Source: Bryum argenteum
Lineage: Eukaryota > Streptophyta > Bryopsida > Bryales > Bryaceae
DNA: 64,000 bases
Reading direction: 5' to 3'
Assembly (NCBI GenBank): GCA_037043015.1
Contig: CM073326.1
Coordinates: 4,871,845-4,935,844, forward strand
Both the position numbers and the translations under genes were made by a program. Below the pieces are notes generated by a model. That model was not told where the DNA came from. It did no database searches and saw nothing but the letters and a program-made list of their open reading frames with translations. Of the stretch, positions 1 to 12,800 are shown one piece after another (the first letter of the stretch is position 1; each line of letters begins with the position of its first letter).

Positions 1-27
1 TTGGCCCTTTGTCTTAGCCCTCCCCCA

Positions 28-176
28 CCCTTTGCTTTCACCCTTCCCCACCCTTTGCTTTCACCCTTCCCCACCCTTCGCCTTCACCCTTCCCCACCCT
101 TCACCTTCACCCTTTCCATAGCCTTCACATTCGCCCTCTCCCACCCTTCACCTTCACCCTTTTCCACCGACCCTCC
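28..176. repeat. Pyrimidine-rich minisatellite, about 23-bp unit
   Basis: Six imperfect tandem copies of a C/T-rich unit of 23-25 bp (core CCCTTTGCTTTCACCC, drifting to CCCTTCACCTTCACCC). The strong strand asymmetry makes the + strand almost purely pyrimidine. An open frame runs through it, but this comes from the repeat and there is no sign of a gene. The repeat may continue left of the window. Confidence 0.75.
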
Positions 177-231
177 CCTCGCTCGCCCTTCCTCACCACC
201 ATGTCTACTCCGGTCACACCTTCTCAAATGA

Positions 232-1268
232 CTAAAAATTACTTTTTTTCCCTTTTTTCTGTTTTTTCTTTTTTTTGTAATTTAGTACATGTGGAATTAG
301 AATTAGTGAAGATTATCCAAAATTTGTAATCAAGATTCCCATAAATGGATGTCTAGTAACTACCACGATATTGATTATTGGGTCACCAAACGATCATTCA
401 TTCTCATGAACATGATATGTGCAAATCACAATAATGAGTGAAAATAGAGATTGTGTAAATATCACAATATTTTATTGTTGGGTTGCTAAACTACCCTTCA
501 CATGATTATCATGATATGTGAAAATTATAGTAACAAGTAAAAATGAAGGTCATGTAAATAATGTTTTCTTTTATTTGAGCTCCCAAACATAGCCTTCTTT
601 CATGAACTGAACACAACTTTTCAAAATTATCATCAACAAAAATTACCACCTTCCCCAAAGATTGATAACAATTTATAAAAGTAAGCAAGTTTTTCCATCT
701 TGACATTTCATTCACACTAGATTTCATAATTTTCAATTATAAAGGTTGCTTGACACTATGGATCATGAAGATTGACCACGACGTTCTGAAACTTGTAATT
801 GGAGAGTAAAATGCTCTTGGTTTCATTTGGCTCCCCACTATCTTGGAAAAAGGAGAATGACCACTAGCTTCGAGATCCCCAAAGTAAGCTAAATTTTTCA
901 TAATAGATAATGTTTTTATGGTCTATTTGATTATAGTTGAGTGGAAGCAAATGCCTTGCCTCAACTACAATTAAGTAGACCATGAGGCTCAAAGATCATT
1001 TATTGGCTGGTGTATAACTATTCAAGGAGAAAGGAAGACAAAAGAGGAGGGTAAAAGAGAGAATGATGAGGATTTATATTAGGGAATTGAGCTTAAACTT
1101 GTCCCGGTCCAAATCCACTTTACAGTACAAGAGTGACCAAAGCACTCAAAAATTCATTTTTTATTTATCATGATCGCCGCTCTTGGCCAAGAGCCATGAC
1201 CATGAAAAAGACTATGATTTTTTTGGTCATGGCTCTTGCTCCATAGTGTAAAGGGACCCTAAGTACAC
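232..1268. other. AT-rich spacer with one strong hairpin
   Basis: No coding signal. At 1188-1202 and 1224-1238 there is a perfect 15-bp inverted repeat (arm CAAGAGCCATGACCA) with a 21-base A/T loop, followed by GTGTAAAGGGACCC, which resembles the end of a small TIR transposon. The other end of such an element is not clear. The rest is plain AT-rich DNA. Confidence 0.5.
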
Positions 1269-1339
1269 TTAACCCTTAACCCCTAAAAATCCAGGAAAAC
1301 CGATTCGGTTTTCTGAGATTTTGGGCGGCTCAATTTAAG

Positions 1340-1670
1340 CATTTAAATTAATATTTATGCCTAAGATTTTTATTGGGTGCTCTCCATACAGTAATGTGTA
1401 TGTGGTAAAATTTTCAAAGTCAAATTTTAATTTTATAACCTTCACCTAGAAATTTTAGGTTTCAAGTCCAAAACGGGCAGATTAAAATAATTTTTTAATT
1501 TTTTTTTTTAGAAATATGTTCATTACCAAATTACTATTCAAATTCCAAAGTATCCGAAGTCAAAAAGTTTACCAATTTTACAAGGGCAGCTTCCAAAACT
1601 TTCAAAAACAATCTTCACAATTTCTAGTAATTTTACAATTTTTTCTTTCAAAAATTGCCAAAATTCGAGA
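1340..1670 (+). repeat. Dispersed repeat, inverted copy at 35.6-36.0 kb
   Basis: This stretch (including TAAGATTTTTATTGGGTG near 1363) matches the reverse complement of about 35630-35990, including the shared segments on TTTACCAATTTTACAA and on the fragment near AATTTCTAG. It is an old, diverged dispersed repeat of unknown class with no coding capacity. Confidence 0.55.
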
Positions 1671-1693
1671 TTTTGGATTTTTTCCAAAATTTC

Positions 1694-1914
1694 TAAAGGT
1701 CTGAGCGTGCCGTGGCGACCAATAGAATACGGTGTATTTTGGTTGTATTTGGAGTGAATGCATACCTTTAATGGGTATGAGTTCAAAGAAGAAGTTGACA
1801 TTTGAATTAATGCGGTTCTAGTGAGCTATTACAATTCAAGTTTAGAGTTTCTTGTTGGTAGCAAATCCTAATTATACGACAGCGTACATACTATCCCCAT
1901 GGGACTTTTAAGGG
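1694..1914 (+). repeat. Direct repeat, left copy (partner 2145-2361)
   Basis: About 220 bp starting TAAAGGTCTGAGCGTGCC, nearly identical to the block starting at 2141. Both end in CCATGGGACTTTTAAGGG next to a TTAA. The left copy lacks the terminal CCCC of the right copy, so one end was lost or the duplication began inside the element. Confidence 0.8.
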
Positions 1915-2365
1915 TTAAATCACAATTTGTATGAGTGATTTTGTGCTTTGAAAGGATTGTGGTAGGTAGGTTGGGGTTGTACATAACCTTGTAGGAGGTT
2001 GCAAGCTCATCATTGATTGGTTCACTCATGATGCCCAAGTTCAAAAAGTGCACTATTCATGATGCCCAAGTCCAAAAGATGCTGTAATTCAATTTTAGGC
2101 TGCCCATTTCAGACCCCATGGGCGTTTAAGGGTTAACCCCTAAAGGTCTGAGCATGCCGTGGCGACCAATAGAATACGGTGTATTTTGATTGTATTTGGA
2201 GTGAATGCACACCTTTAATGGGTATGAGTTCAAAGAAGAAATTGACATTTGAATTAATGCGGTTCTAGTGAGCTATTACAATTCGAGTTTAGAGTTTCTT
2301 GTTGGTAGCAAATCCTAATTATACGACAGCGTACATACTATCCCCATGGGACTTTTAAGGGTTAA

Positions 2366-3199
2366 GGTATATTATTTCATCGTATAAGCCATAAAATTGC
2401 TGACCTGCCCAAACGGACAACATCAGCTGCCGTGCTGCCCGCAACTGACCGTGTCACAAGCCAAAATATTATCCACTCATCACACGACAAGTGGAACAAC
2501 TTTATTCGTCCTGGCCCCAGTGCAGGTGACAGCAAGGTTGCCAAAGTCATCGAACTACCAACAGAATTCATCCAAATCATTTCATGAACCCTAAAACCAT
2601 CGCAGGTCCGGGATGGCGATGGAAGCGACGAGCTTGGAAGAATCCGAAGCAGAGTCTGTATGATTGACTTGCACGTTCTAAATCCTGCAACTCGTTCGCC
2701 GACTGATTGATCGGCGCATGGATTGTCCCTGACCAAGTCGGTGGAATGTGTGGTAACATCACGGAGCTTGGAGGAGCAGCTTCGATCACTCTCGGAGCTC
2801 GGAGAGCCTAAGGGAGGTTGCCGCAATCCACAGAGGTAATTTCTTTGCTCGATACCCTTATTCTGCTGCGCAATGCCAGTCAGTGGCACAAAATTCCTGG
2901 GCGATTGGCTCCATGCTCGTGGCGTTAACACCTAGGGTGAAGAGCTCGAGGTGGAGCTGAAAGCGATCTAGTTGGTGAATTTGTCTGGGGAGAGCTCTTG
3001 ATCGATCTTTTTGGTTGAGCTCGATTGTTAGTGTGAGTGCATTGGTCGTGCGAGTGATCATCGAAGCTCTGTTCGTGACGGTAGTGTTGGTGTGTGGTGA
3101 GTGCATTTGGAGCGTGGGGAGTACTTGCAATGTGGGCCTTATATTATTCTAGTTCTAATGATTGATCACGCCGTTGTTGAATGAAGATTGTAGCAGAAT
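2366..3199 (+). promoter_or_regulatory. Upstream region and 5' leader of SEC24 copy a, with a 5'UTR intron
   Basis: From about 2590 onward this region is recognisably homologous to the leader of SEC24 copy b (20.87-21.09 kb, opposite strand); the stretch GGTTGCCGCAAT just before the splice donor is shared. A 5'UTR intron is inferred at 2836-3196 (donor GTAATT, acceptor TAGCAG), ending three bases before the ATG. The same intron position is found in copy b. A transcription start cannot be placed; GC content rises after about 2600, as expected for a transcribed leader. Confidence 0.6.
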
Positions 3200-6100
3200 A
3201 TGCAGCAGCAAGGGGGGAGCCCGGGCTCGCCTCGGTTTCCTAGTAACCCTAATAATCCGTACGCTCGACCGCAATTTTCACCTTTTGCTGCTCCTGGTAT
3301 TTCCCTGGATCCTCTTCTTTATGTATGTCACTTTTTTCCATTCTGTTAAGTCGAACATTTTCTGTAGATTGGAATCCTGGACATCTATCCGGTAGATTCT
3401 TCGTCACAGTTGCTTTAAGTACTTTCATTGCAAGGGTGCTTTGTTTTTTGGTCTAAGTTGCTGGATCAGAAATTCGTAGGGGCTGTTCACAGCTGATATG
3501 CATTAGTTCTAGTATTTATAAACTTCTTTGTTCACAGGTGCAATTCCGAGACCTGGTCCGCCAACATGGCAGGGTGGTTCACCTTCTGGCCCTCAGTTTC
3601 GGCCGCCAGGGCCAGCTGCTGGAGCTGCTCCCACAACCATAGCTGATGCTCTTCAGAATCCCATATCCCCGTTGCCTGCAGGACCTCCAACAAGTTATCG
3701 TCCAGGAGGTCCTCCTGTTGGGATCCACTCATCCCAGCCACCGTTTGCCAGGCCCCCGCCTCCTGGAGGGCCGCCTTCTGCAGGTCCGCCGTTGGGAGGT
3801 CCTCCTGGTGCAATTCGGCCTTCTGCTGCCTTTCCTACACCAAATGTGACTCCTGGATCTCAGGGGAGTGGCCAGTTTCGTCCGGGAGGACCCCCTCAAG
3901 GACCGGGATATGGCCCTCCGGGAGGATTCTCTGGGTACCCGGGCTCTGCTCCAGCGGGTGGAGCATTCCCTCCACCTCCAGGCAGCAGGCCGGGAGGTCC
4001 ACCGCAGGGTCCTCCACCTCAGTACGGGCCACCACCAGTGCAGGCAGGGGTGGCAGGTCAACAGTATAGTGCCATGCCTCAGTCGCCAAAGTCAGCGTCG
4101 AGCATTCCCCAGCCTCCCCAGTTCGGTTCGAGCACTCCCCAGCTTTCTCAGTTCGGTCCGAGCATTCCTCAGCCTCCCCAGCCTTCCCAGTTCGGTTTGA
4201 GCACTCCTCAGCCTTCTCAGTTCGGTCCGAGCATTCCTCAGCCTCCCCAGTTCGGTTCGAGCACTTCTCAGCCTCCCCAATTCGGTCCGAGCATTCCTCA
4301 GCCTCCTCAATTCGGGTCGCAGAACGCGCCTCAATATGGAGCACCTCCATCGTCGCAGGGATTTTACGGTGCACCACCTCCTCCGCCAATGCCAGGACAG
4401 TATAACCAAGCGCCAGGTGCAGGGGCTTACGGTGGTAGCTATCCAGGAATGCAAGGGCTCGTAGAGGATTTCCAGTCGCTGGCATTGGTGCCTGTGATGG
4501 GATCGCCCGAGAGCACGGTGGACCCAGCCACACTGCCGAGGCCGCTGGAGCGGGTGGACGGTTCGGAGGATGTTAAGGTGGTTGGAAGCTTGAACTGCAA
4601 TCCTCGATACCTGCGTCTGACGACGGGTGTGATGCCAAATGCTCATTCTTTGGTGTCCCGGTGGCATTTGCCGCTGGGTGCTGTGGTTCACCCTCTTGCG
4701 GAGGCACCAGCAGGGGTACGTCTCCTGATCTGAGCTGTGATATTGTAGTGGGTGACTAGGTTGACAGTTGTGATGGTACAGTTATTTGTGGGAAATGACT
4801 TGCTTTTGATAGAGTTTGAAATCTGGTTGCGTGGACTTAATTGGTTCAGGAGGAAGTGCCAGTGGTGAACTTTGTGGGGACAATAGTTCGGTGTCGACGG
4901 TGTCGGACATACATTAACGCGTACGTGATGTTTACGGACGGTGGACGGCGGTGGCGATGCAATGTGTGTTCATTGTTGAACGAAGGTGAGTACGGAGGTT
5001 CTGTTGTTCGATTTGCAGGTTGAGCTGGGATGGAGGATGCTAACCTGTTGATAGGGCGTTCTGTGTGCCACTGAGCTGGCCTGGGCTGGTATGGAGTAGA
5101 GACCGCGTGTGTGAGACTGTGAGGGTTGTGTTTGCTTGTTCACTGAAGGACATGAATGTGGACCGTGCAGTTCCTGTGGAGTATTTCTGTCCTTTGGACG
5201 AGAATGGACGGCGGCGAGACGCAGACGAAAGACCAGAGCTTTCTCATGGGAGTGTGGAGTTCGTGGCCCCGACGGAGTACATGGTCCGGCCTCCGATGCC
5301 ACCCGTATACTTCTTTGTAATCGACGTCTCTTCGTCAGCTGTGAAGTCCGGGATGGTGAAGGTAAGTACTGCGAGGCCACCTTCTGTTGGGGATGTGTAT
5401 GTGGTCTGCAGAATATACATGTGTACTTCAGGTGGGGCTTTGAACAAGCTTGAGTGAGATACTAGGATCAGTTGAGTTAAACTGTGCTGTCCTTCGTGGA
5501 TGCAGGTTGCTGCAGATACTATCAAGGAATGCCTGGACAAGCTGCCGGGGTCTCCGAGGACACAGATTGGGTTCTTGACGTTCGACAGCAGTCTGCACTT
5601 CTACAATTTGAAGGTGTACACCGAAACTAGCCCGTTTGTCTGAGGTGGACGTGTCGATTGGATAATGCTGTTGATGTATGAACGTTTGAATCCTGGAGAC
5701 AGTTCCAGTATTGTTGTTGATCTGTGAGAACTCTGGGCTTGCATTTTGGGTGCTTATCACTCGTGGTCTTTTGTCATTCTAGTGGTGTAATTTAGCTGCT
5801 TGATAGGCATTCAATATCACTACTTTGTTTCATTTATAGGAACTTCATACTTGCTCGTTACTGGTTAAAACTTAGTATCAGCGGTGAAGTGTATCTAAGA
5901 ATGTAAGGGATGCTTGTGTATGGGTGTTACAGTCTTCCTTGACGCAACCGCAAATGATGGTGGTTGCGGACCTGGAGGATCCTTTCTTACCACTTCCGGA
6001 CGATTTGCTGGTGAACCTGTCGGAGTCGAGGACCGTCGTTGAGGCTTTAGTTGACAGCTTGCCTGCGATGTTCGAGAACAATCAGAACGTCGAGTCTGCT

Positions 6101-8633
6101 CTTGGGCCCGCATTGAAGGCGGCTTCTATGGTTATGGTACGTATTCCTTGTCTGTCTTGCGGAAGTTTCACTGGGTATAAGTGTTCGGTACTCGGGCAAA
6201 GTTTCTGTCGTTTGGAATCGACGAGGGGAGATCAAATAACATAAGTGGGGCTGGATTGTGGTTTGCAGAGCCAGCTGGGAGGAAAGTTGCTCCTTTTCCA
6301 GAGTACATTGCCGACTCTCGGTTTTGGAAGGCTGAAACTTCGGGGCGATGACCCTCGCTTGTACGGGACGGATAAGGAGCACCACCTACGGGGTACAGAA
6401 GATCAGTTCTATAAAACGATGGCTGCGGACTTCTCGAAATTTCAGATTGGTTGCAACGTTTATGCCTTCAGCGAACGTTACACTGATGTGGCTTCCCTAG
6501 GTGAGTCGACGCCACACATGGGTTGTTCTGTATGGTTTCTTCAAAACGTTGGATGCTCTGATCGCACACGAGGTCGATCAGAGCAGTAGATCCGAAAGTG
6601 TTTTGAGCTAGTCCATCATGGAGAATTTGAAGTAGAATAGTATTGCTGCAAAGTGCTTACCGGAATTTTGTGGTGACAGGTACACTAGCAAGGTATACAG
6701 GAGGGCAGGTGTGCTACTATCCTGCCTTCCAGGCGCAGTTGCATGGGGAGAAGTTCAGCTATGAGTTGGCTCGAGATCTTACGAGAGAAACAGCATGGGA
6801 AGCTGTGATGAGAATACGGTGTGGAAAAGGTAAGGCGTTGTAAATAATTTGCTGATGGTCTGCCAGTGGTTTCTTAGGTGGTTAGAAGGGTCAGCCTAGT
6901 AAGTGTGTGTTGAGAAGGCTCACAGTTCGTCACGTTTTGCGTCGACAGGAATACGATTCTCAACGTATCATGGGCACTTCATGTTGCGAAGTTCGGATCT
7001 GATGGCTCTTCCTGCTGTGGACTGCGACAAGGCTTTCGCAATGCAGCTGATGCTGGAAGACACTTTGTTGACGACCCAGACCGTTTACTTCCAAGTGGCA
7101 CTGCTGTATCCTCACATTTGCCGTTGATGACATTGTTTTCTTGTTTGGGGTGCTTGCTGGGATGCGGCTAGAGCTTGCAATGTTGAAGGCTCAGCAGTTG
7201 CTGGACCATGTCCTTTTGGAAGTTGTGGAACTCCTGCAATGCTGGAGAGGGTAGATGTGCGGGTAGGGGTTCCATGTTTCGTTGTGGCCTTGACCAGGAT
7301 GATGCCAGATACACTTCGTCAAATGGAGAACGCCGGATCAGAGTGCATACGTTGGCGACTCCAGTGGTTAACGAACTTTCGGAACTGTACAGAGCGGCCG
7401 ACGTGGGAGCTATTGTTAGTCTGATGAGTAAACTTGGTAAGTTCTTCTCTCTGGCTGCGAGGTTGATGGGGCATATGATAGTTTTAAATGGTCGATGGAT
7501 GTTGATTAGGTTTGACGCATTGTATTTCTTGTACTTTTGTTGGTGGTGATTCTGAGACTTTTTATTGGTGCAGCCGTTGAAAAGACAATGCAATCGAAAC
7601 TCGAAGAGTCTCGTCAAGCCACTCAGCAACGACTGGTTCGGAGCTTGCGTGAGTATAAAAACATGTTTGCGGTTCAGAATAGGACCATGAACAGGTTGAT
7701 ATACCCGGAGAGTTTGAAGCTCCTTCCTCTTTACACTCTTGGCATCATCAAGAACCTGGCACTTCGAGGGGGCTTTGGAGATTGCACCCCTGACGAAAGA
7801 TCGGCGATGGGATATGAGATGATGACGATGTCCATACCGAGATTGTTGAAGTTGCTGTACCCGACACTGTTGCGAATGGATGAGTACCTCATGCAGGTAA
7901 TTCTTATGGACGATTTCGCTGGCTGTCCGCCAATTGTTATGATAAATCATTATTCTATCCGTAGGATCCAGATTTCCGGTGGTAAGTCATTGTTCTTTCC
8001 TAGACTGCAGTAAGGCTTGTTTGTGTATAGAGTGGTGATGATACAGACGGGTGGTGAATGATGTGCAGGGCCCGCAAGCAGAATCACCAAGTGTTCTAGC
8101 AGAACTGCCAAATCCTCTACCTCTTACCATAGGGAACCTGGACCCGCGAGGAGCGTATTTGCTTTTTGATGGGTTGCGATTCGTTTTGTGGTTGGGGAAG
8201 GTTCTTCCAGCAGAATTCGTGACAGATTTGCTGGGACCTGAGGCTGCATATACTGCCGATTCGTCGAAGGTCGGTTTCTCAGCATCCTTTTCTACGGCTA
8301 GCACTTTTGTGTCTCTGAATGTGTGCTCAGATGAAAGTAGCATGTTTGTGAAATTAAGCGAAGGTTGCAAAGTTTCTGACGGTGGGAAACATGTGGCAGA
8401 TCGCAATCGTGCAACAGGAGAACATGGCATCGAAGCGGTTGATTTCAGCTCTGGATGCACTCCAGAAAACATGTCCGGCTGTATACCAAGAGTGCACAGG
8501 AGTGAGGCAAGGGGAGCAACCAAGGGAAGGGATGCTGGTGCTTTCGAATCTACTGGAGGATCAAATGGCTGGGTCGAGCGGTTATGCGGACTTTGTGGTC
8601 CAGATCTACCGGCAGGTGCAGCAGAAGTCGTAA
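3200..8633 (+). CDS. SEC24: SEC24 copy a, COPII coat cargo-binding subunit, 13 exons, 1112 aa
   Basis: Cytosolic COPII subunit that pairs with SEC23, binds ER export signals and helps form ER-to-Golgi vesicles. Exons: 3200-3296, 3538-4715, 4850-4985, 5171-5361, 5506-5613, 5933-6136, 6269-6500, 6680-6829, 6949-7105, 7309-7436, 7574-7896, 8069-8269, 8400-8633. All introns are GT-AG and the sum is 3339 nt, in frame. Residues 1-425 are a Pro/Gly/Gln-rich disordered arm with a QFG repeat at about 215-297 (seven QFG). Then follow the zinc finger (CRRC...CNVC), the trunk ([27 protein letters not shown]), helical region and gelsolin-like C-terminus ([10 protein letters not shown]) ending [19 protein letters not shown]. 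The order and motifs match plant SEC24; length is slightly above the Arabidopsis protein (about 1040 aa). The start [11 protein letters not shown] is chosen because copy b has the same one. The gene appears intact. Confidence 0.95.
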
Positions 8634-9050
8634 GAGGTTGAATTGCTTAGGGTAGACATTAGAGCCAGGGACTCCAAGCAGCCATTGTGTATGTAGCATG
8701 TGAATGAAAGCAGTGGCATCGGCCTGTGGGGTCCGATCAGAGTAGTTTATTCTTTATGGAGCCTCTGGAGGCTGGTGGTGGGAAGAGCATGTGCGTTGTG
8801 ACAGTGCAGATGTATGTGTATAAGCTCGTACAGGGGTTTAGGATGATTCAAGCAGAGGAGCAAGGCGAGATTGGCCATGGCTTCAAAGATGTGCCCATTG
8901 GGCGAGGCGCCTTGTGTGACGGCATTGGTGTTAATAAAACTGATTTATCTCTAGCCAGTGATGCATATCATTCAATCACATTCCATTCATATGTTCGGTT
9001 TACTAATTCATATGAGGTCAACTACAGGAACTTTACTCCTATTCTGTAAC
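8634..9050 (+). other. 3'UTR of SEC24 copy a
   Basis: AT content is moderate and the sequence is homologous to the 3' flank of SEC24 copy b (about 14270-14420, opposite strand); both contain GGTGTTAATAA followed by GCCAGTGATGCA. A canonical AATAAA lies at 8933-8938, so cleavage is likely shortly after. A 107-aa open frame here (8726-9049) is not conserved and is read as UTR. Confidence 0.6.
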
Positions 9051-9868
9051 TCACGAATTGGTAGATTGAAACCTGTCGTTTAGTCCACTCTACATGCAAA
9101 TTTGCAATCTCCTAATGTGCAGATACGACCTTCTGTATAGAGCTTGAGTATGTAGCACAAAGATCTTCTATTACGAGATTATAAATTTTCTTCGGAAGCT
9201 TCAATTTTCACACCAACTGCGTTCTTTATGTCCTTGCCACGTTTTCTGCCACATCACTGTACAACGTCCTCTACGTGGCAACCTCCAGTTTGAATGTCTC
9301 GTAATGTGTACAGGAGAGTCCCAGCAGCGTTGACCCTTGAACTACCTCTTGTGCACTTGGCAACGCCGCATTGACGCAATATGTATAATATGCTGCGAAA
9401 CAAGTGTTTGGCGATTCAAGTTATCCAGAGCAGCTTGCCTAACCCTCTATTGACTTTGTCATGCTGACCAAGTCTTGTGACGATTGCCTCCCATCGACTC
9501 ATGCACAAGTCCATTGAATTACATGTATTCACTTCCATGTTCATATTTGCATTTTAAGATGAGAAAAAGATAATCGTCAGTGATGTTTCATTGCCAAGAA
9601 TGACGACTTTCTCCATACATTTTATGCTTTCTTAAATGCAAAGGAGAGGAGAATGCGCCACATGCACAACCCCCCCTCCCCCCTCTCAGAAGTAGAGCAG
9701 GTGTGGCTGCTGTATGGTAGTACTGACGTTTTACAGTAACTTTCAATTGATAGCTCTGGCACGGATCACATATCGATCGACCTCCGTGCTCTAATTCGCT
9801 CATCATCCATCTCTTGCTGCAGCATCGAGAGTAGTGGGCATCAGCTTTTGATCAAGCATCGATCGGCT
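9051..9868 (+). other. Spacer and upstream region of the DUF726 gene
   Basis: No gene is seen. A C-rich run is present at about 9668-9689. The stretch after 9770 (ATCGATCGA, then GC-richer sequence) is likely the 5'UTR/promoter of the gene starting at 9869, but no TATA box or start site can be supported. Confidence 0.4.
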
Positions 9869-12800
9869 ATGGCGTCAGCCGAGCTGGGTAGCAAGCACCG
9901 ACACGCCGCAGGAGGACTATTCGCATTGGCGTCGAGACAGGCACAATTGCAGCAATGCTACTCCACGGATGGGTTTGGATTCCCGCCCGTCATCGATCGT
10001 CCTGGCGAGGAAGATGCACACCTCCATGAACCCCAGCTAGTCCGCCATGTCTTCCGGTACTCTTCCGTCCTGAATTTCTTCCGATCAGGAAACCACTACC
10101 CTTGCAGCTTGCTTCTAGGGTTGCCATTGCTGAATCATTACTACTTGGATGTAGATATTTGGGGATCGAGGAGAAGGAGTGGGCGAATCTCGAATCCACT
10201 GCCGTCGCTCCCAAAGCTATGCATCAGGTTTCATTGGTAATCCTCTCACCCAAGCTTCCGAGCTCCGATTTAATGATCTAATCGCGCCGTTGAGATATTG
10301 AGCAATCGATGATTCACTACGGGAAAAGTTGGACAAGTGCTAGAGGATGTTCTTGAGTTTGCAGAATATGAATTCAAAGGATGATGAAAGCAAAGCATTG
10401 TGGTGATGTGCAGTTCATGAAGGTATTGTCGGAAGAAGACAAAGAGTCGAAGAAACTGGCCAACGATGCGGAATCGCTCGCCCGAGCTGTGGATGCTGCG
10501 GTCGAGGATGCGAAAAAGAACCAAGGTAGTGCACTTTATCCACTTTCAGGCATCGAATGGAATGACCTCAAATCGCAGGCAGTCAATTGATTGGATCCAT
10601 AAGATTCATTAAGTATATCAAAGAAGAAGACAGTAGTGATATGTATGCTTGATCATTGATGGTTTTTTAGAGCCCTCATGGAAGCAACAACACAACAACA
10701 ACAACAACAACAACAACAGAGCTTACATGCAAAGAAAACTTACCCCATATGAATTTTAAGTGACTGATACTGAAAACGTCGAATGCCTGGGATATCAGAA
10801 GTTGACAATGTGAGAGAGGGCTGTAATTGTTACATAGGGCTTGACTATGGGGGCTGCTTGTAGAGTCGTCGTCGAGTTCCGAAGAGAAGCCGACAGGATC
10901 CGGGACGAAAGGTGGATTGACAGAGGCACAAGTGGTACCCAACCCACGCAAAGTGGCAGTGATGTACACTCTCTTAGCAGCGTGCGTATCAGAATCAGAG
11001 GAGGAAGCAGAAAAGCCCGGTTACGACGCGCGACATCGAGTAACGCTCCGCCTGCTGGCGCTCTGGTTCGACATGGAGTGGGCCAAAGTGGCAGCCATGG
11101 AGATGATGGTGGCGTACATGGCCATGGCGGCCGAGAAGGAGATGGAGAAGAAGGACCCCGAGAAGAAGAGCCGCTGGAAGAAGTGGAAACGAGGGGGGAT
11201 CATTGGCGCTGCTGCTGTCACTGGAGGCGCCCTGCTCTTCGTCACCGGAGGTCCCATAATCCCATACACCACTTCCATTGTCTTTTTTACACTGACACAA
11301 AAATCTGCAATGACTCAATCAGTCTGGTTCAAAGTGTTCTTAACCGACTGGTATGGTTACGGGATTCAATGGTTTGCTTATTGCTTTGCAGGTTTGGCAG
11401 CGCCGGCCATAGCGGCAGGAATGGAAGCGGTCGCGGTGGGAATACCAGTTCTCGGTGCCAGTGGACTAACGGCCGCGGCCGCAGTGGCTGGCTCAGGCGC
11501 TATCGGCTCTACTGCTGTTGCCGCTTCTTTTGGAGGTACCTCAATCTCTTAGCAAGCTGAACTTGGGTAGATGGGCAAATTCATCATAATGTCAGTATAT
11601 CAAGGGCCATTCTGCCATACCAAAATTTGTATCACTTAGAATATCACTACCGTACTTTCTAATCTCCAAGTCCTGGCCTCATTGCACATGTATCGGTTCA
11701 TTAATTTCTAACCGTTATTGCCATTGACAGAGTTGAGGTGTGATATGGATGTGCAGCGGCAGGAGCCGGGTTGACTGGCAAGAAGATGGCAAAAAGGACT
11801 GGTGATATCGATGAGTTTGAGTTTGAGAAACTGGGCAGCAATCATGGAAAAGGAGTATAGTCTTCCTCCTTCCTCAAACATGCTAATCTCTTAGTATTGT
11901 CTGAAGCAAGTCTTACATTTTGATCAAGAGAAGCATATGGGTAAATTGGTGCTCAAACCTTGGTTTTCATTGCAGCGATTGGCAGTGGAGATAGTCGTCT
12001 CAGGCATTGCTTTCGATGTCGATGACTTCTACGAACCCTGGCAAGCTCCCGACGCCGATTCAGAAAGGTCAATACTGTTCACATTTTCATTGATCCATGC
12101 CATATTCAAAAAGAAGGTTACTGGGACTTCTATTGCATGGAACGTGTGCACATCCTGCAAGTTTTTCATGCACAAATCTTGCGGCAACTCCAAAAGGATT
12201 TCCTTAGAGCTCGAACCAAAATGGGACTTGGTAACTCCAGGGCTGCTTTTGTTGTTTTAAAGACTCTTTTATAACATCTGATTTCCAGACTCTCGATGCT
12301 GTGATATTAGTGAGTCTTGATGGATGCTAGAATTGTGAGCAGGTATGCGTTACGATGGGAGTCGGAGGTAGTGTTCGAAGCAAGCACAGCCATTCAAGAC
12401 ATGCTGAAGCAAAGTTAAGCGACTTGTTTCCCCTTTTCAATTCAGTGCAAGTCTCTTTGCTTGCTTACAGAGTGTAAAGCTTTTTCTGTGCTGAATGTGC
12501 TGAATGTAGTTCGGTTCCTTGCAGCGGCGACGCAACAGGCCATCAAGCAAGGCGCCATGTTCACCGTTTTGGGTGGGCTTGTTACTGCTATGGCGTCTCC
12601 TCTTTTGGCACTCGGTGCCACTAAAGTCATTGATAGCAAGTGGGGCATGGCCCTCGACAGGTGCACGTTTCTTCACTCTATTGTTTCGATAATGTACTTT
12701 TTAGACAAGGCTATGAATCTTCCAGGCCAAAAACTAAGACGAAATTCTTCAAGGAAGCAAGGTGGTAGTCATTTTCCATGGTACTCATTCGGTTGCCATG

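Larger units (their letters stand above)
1269..2365. mobile_element. Mosaic of TTAA-flanked small elements (piggyBac-type MITE ends)
   Basis: TTAA sites followed or preceded by CCC/GGG ends punctuate this block: 1269-1272 and 1276-1279 (then CCCCTAAAAATCC), 1915-1918 (after ACTTTTAAGGG), 2133-2136 (after GGGCGTTTAAGGG) and 2362-2365 (after ACTTTTAAGGG). A 225-bp element lies at 2137-2361 with related inverted ends (CCCCTAAAGGTC and CCCTTAAAAGTC). A near-identical copy without its left end is at 1694-1914. Between them, 1919-2132 is the right half of the element seen whole at 28751-29111. The block therefore seems to have grown by repeated insertion or recombination at TTAA sites. No transposase is encoded. 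Confidence 0.7.

Noticed and set aside
3835-4691. Long - strand open frames (199-232 aa) in the first SEC24 region
   Set aside because: Antisense of the Pro/Gln-rich exon 2; low-complexity codons leave other frames open. The same happens at 18454-19724 opposite SEC24 copy b.
8726-9049. 107-aa frame after SEC24 copy a
   Set aside because: Falls in the 3'UTR that is homologous, but not open, in copy b.
10057-10240. Continuous reading of the first DUF726 frame past 10056
   Set aside because: The family pattern (VFRCLEI-like, here VFRYLGIEEKEW) is restored only by an intron 10057-10154 with GT and AG borders, so the longer open frame is intron read-through.
10841-11560. 239-aa frame overlapping the DUF726 gene
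   Set aside because: Out-of-frame shadow of exons 4-5; it also reads through two introns. The adjacent frame encodes the conserved KWKRGGIIGAAA and LAAPAIAAG segments.
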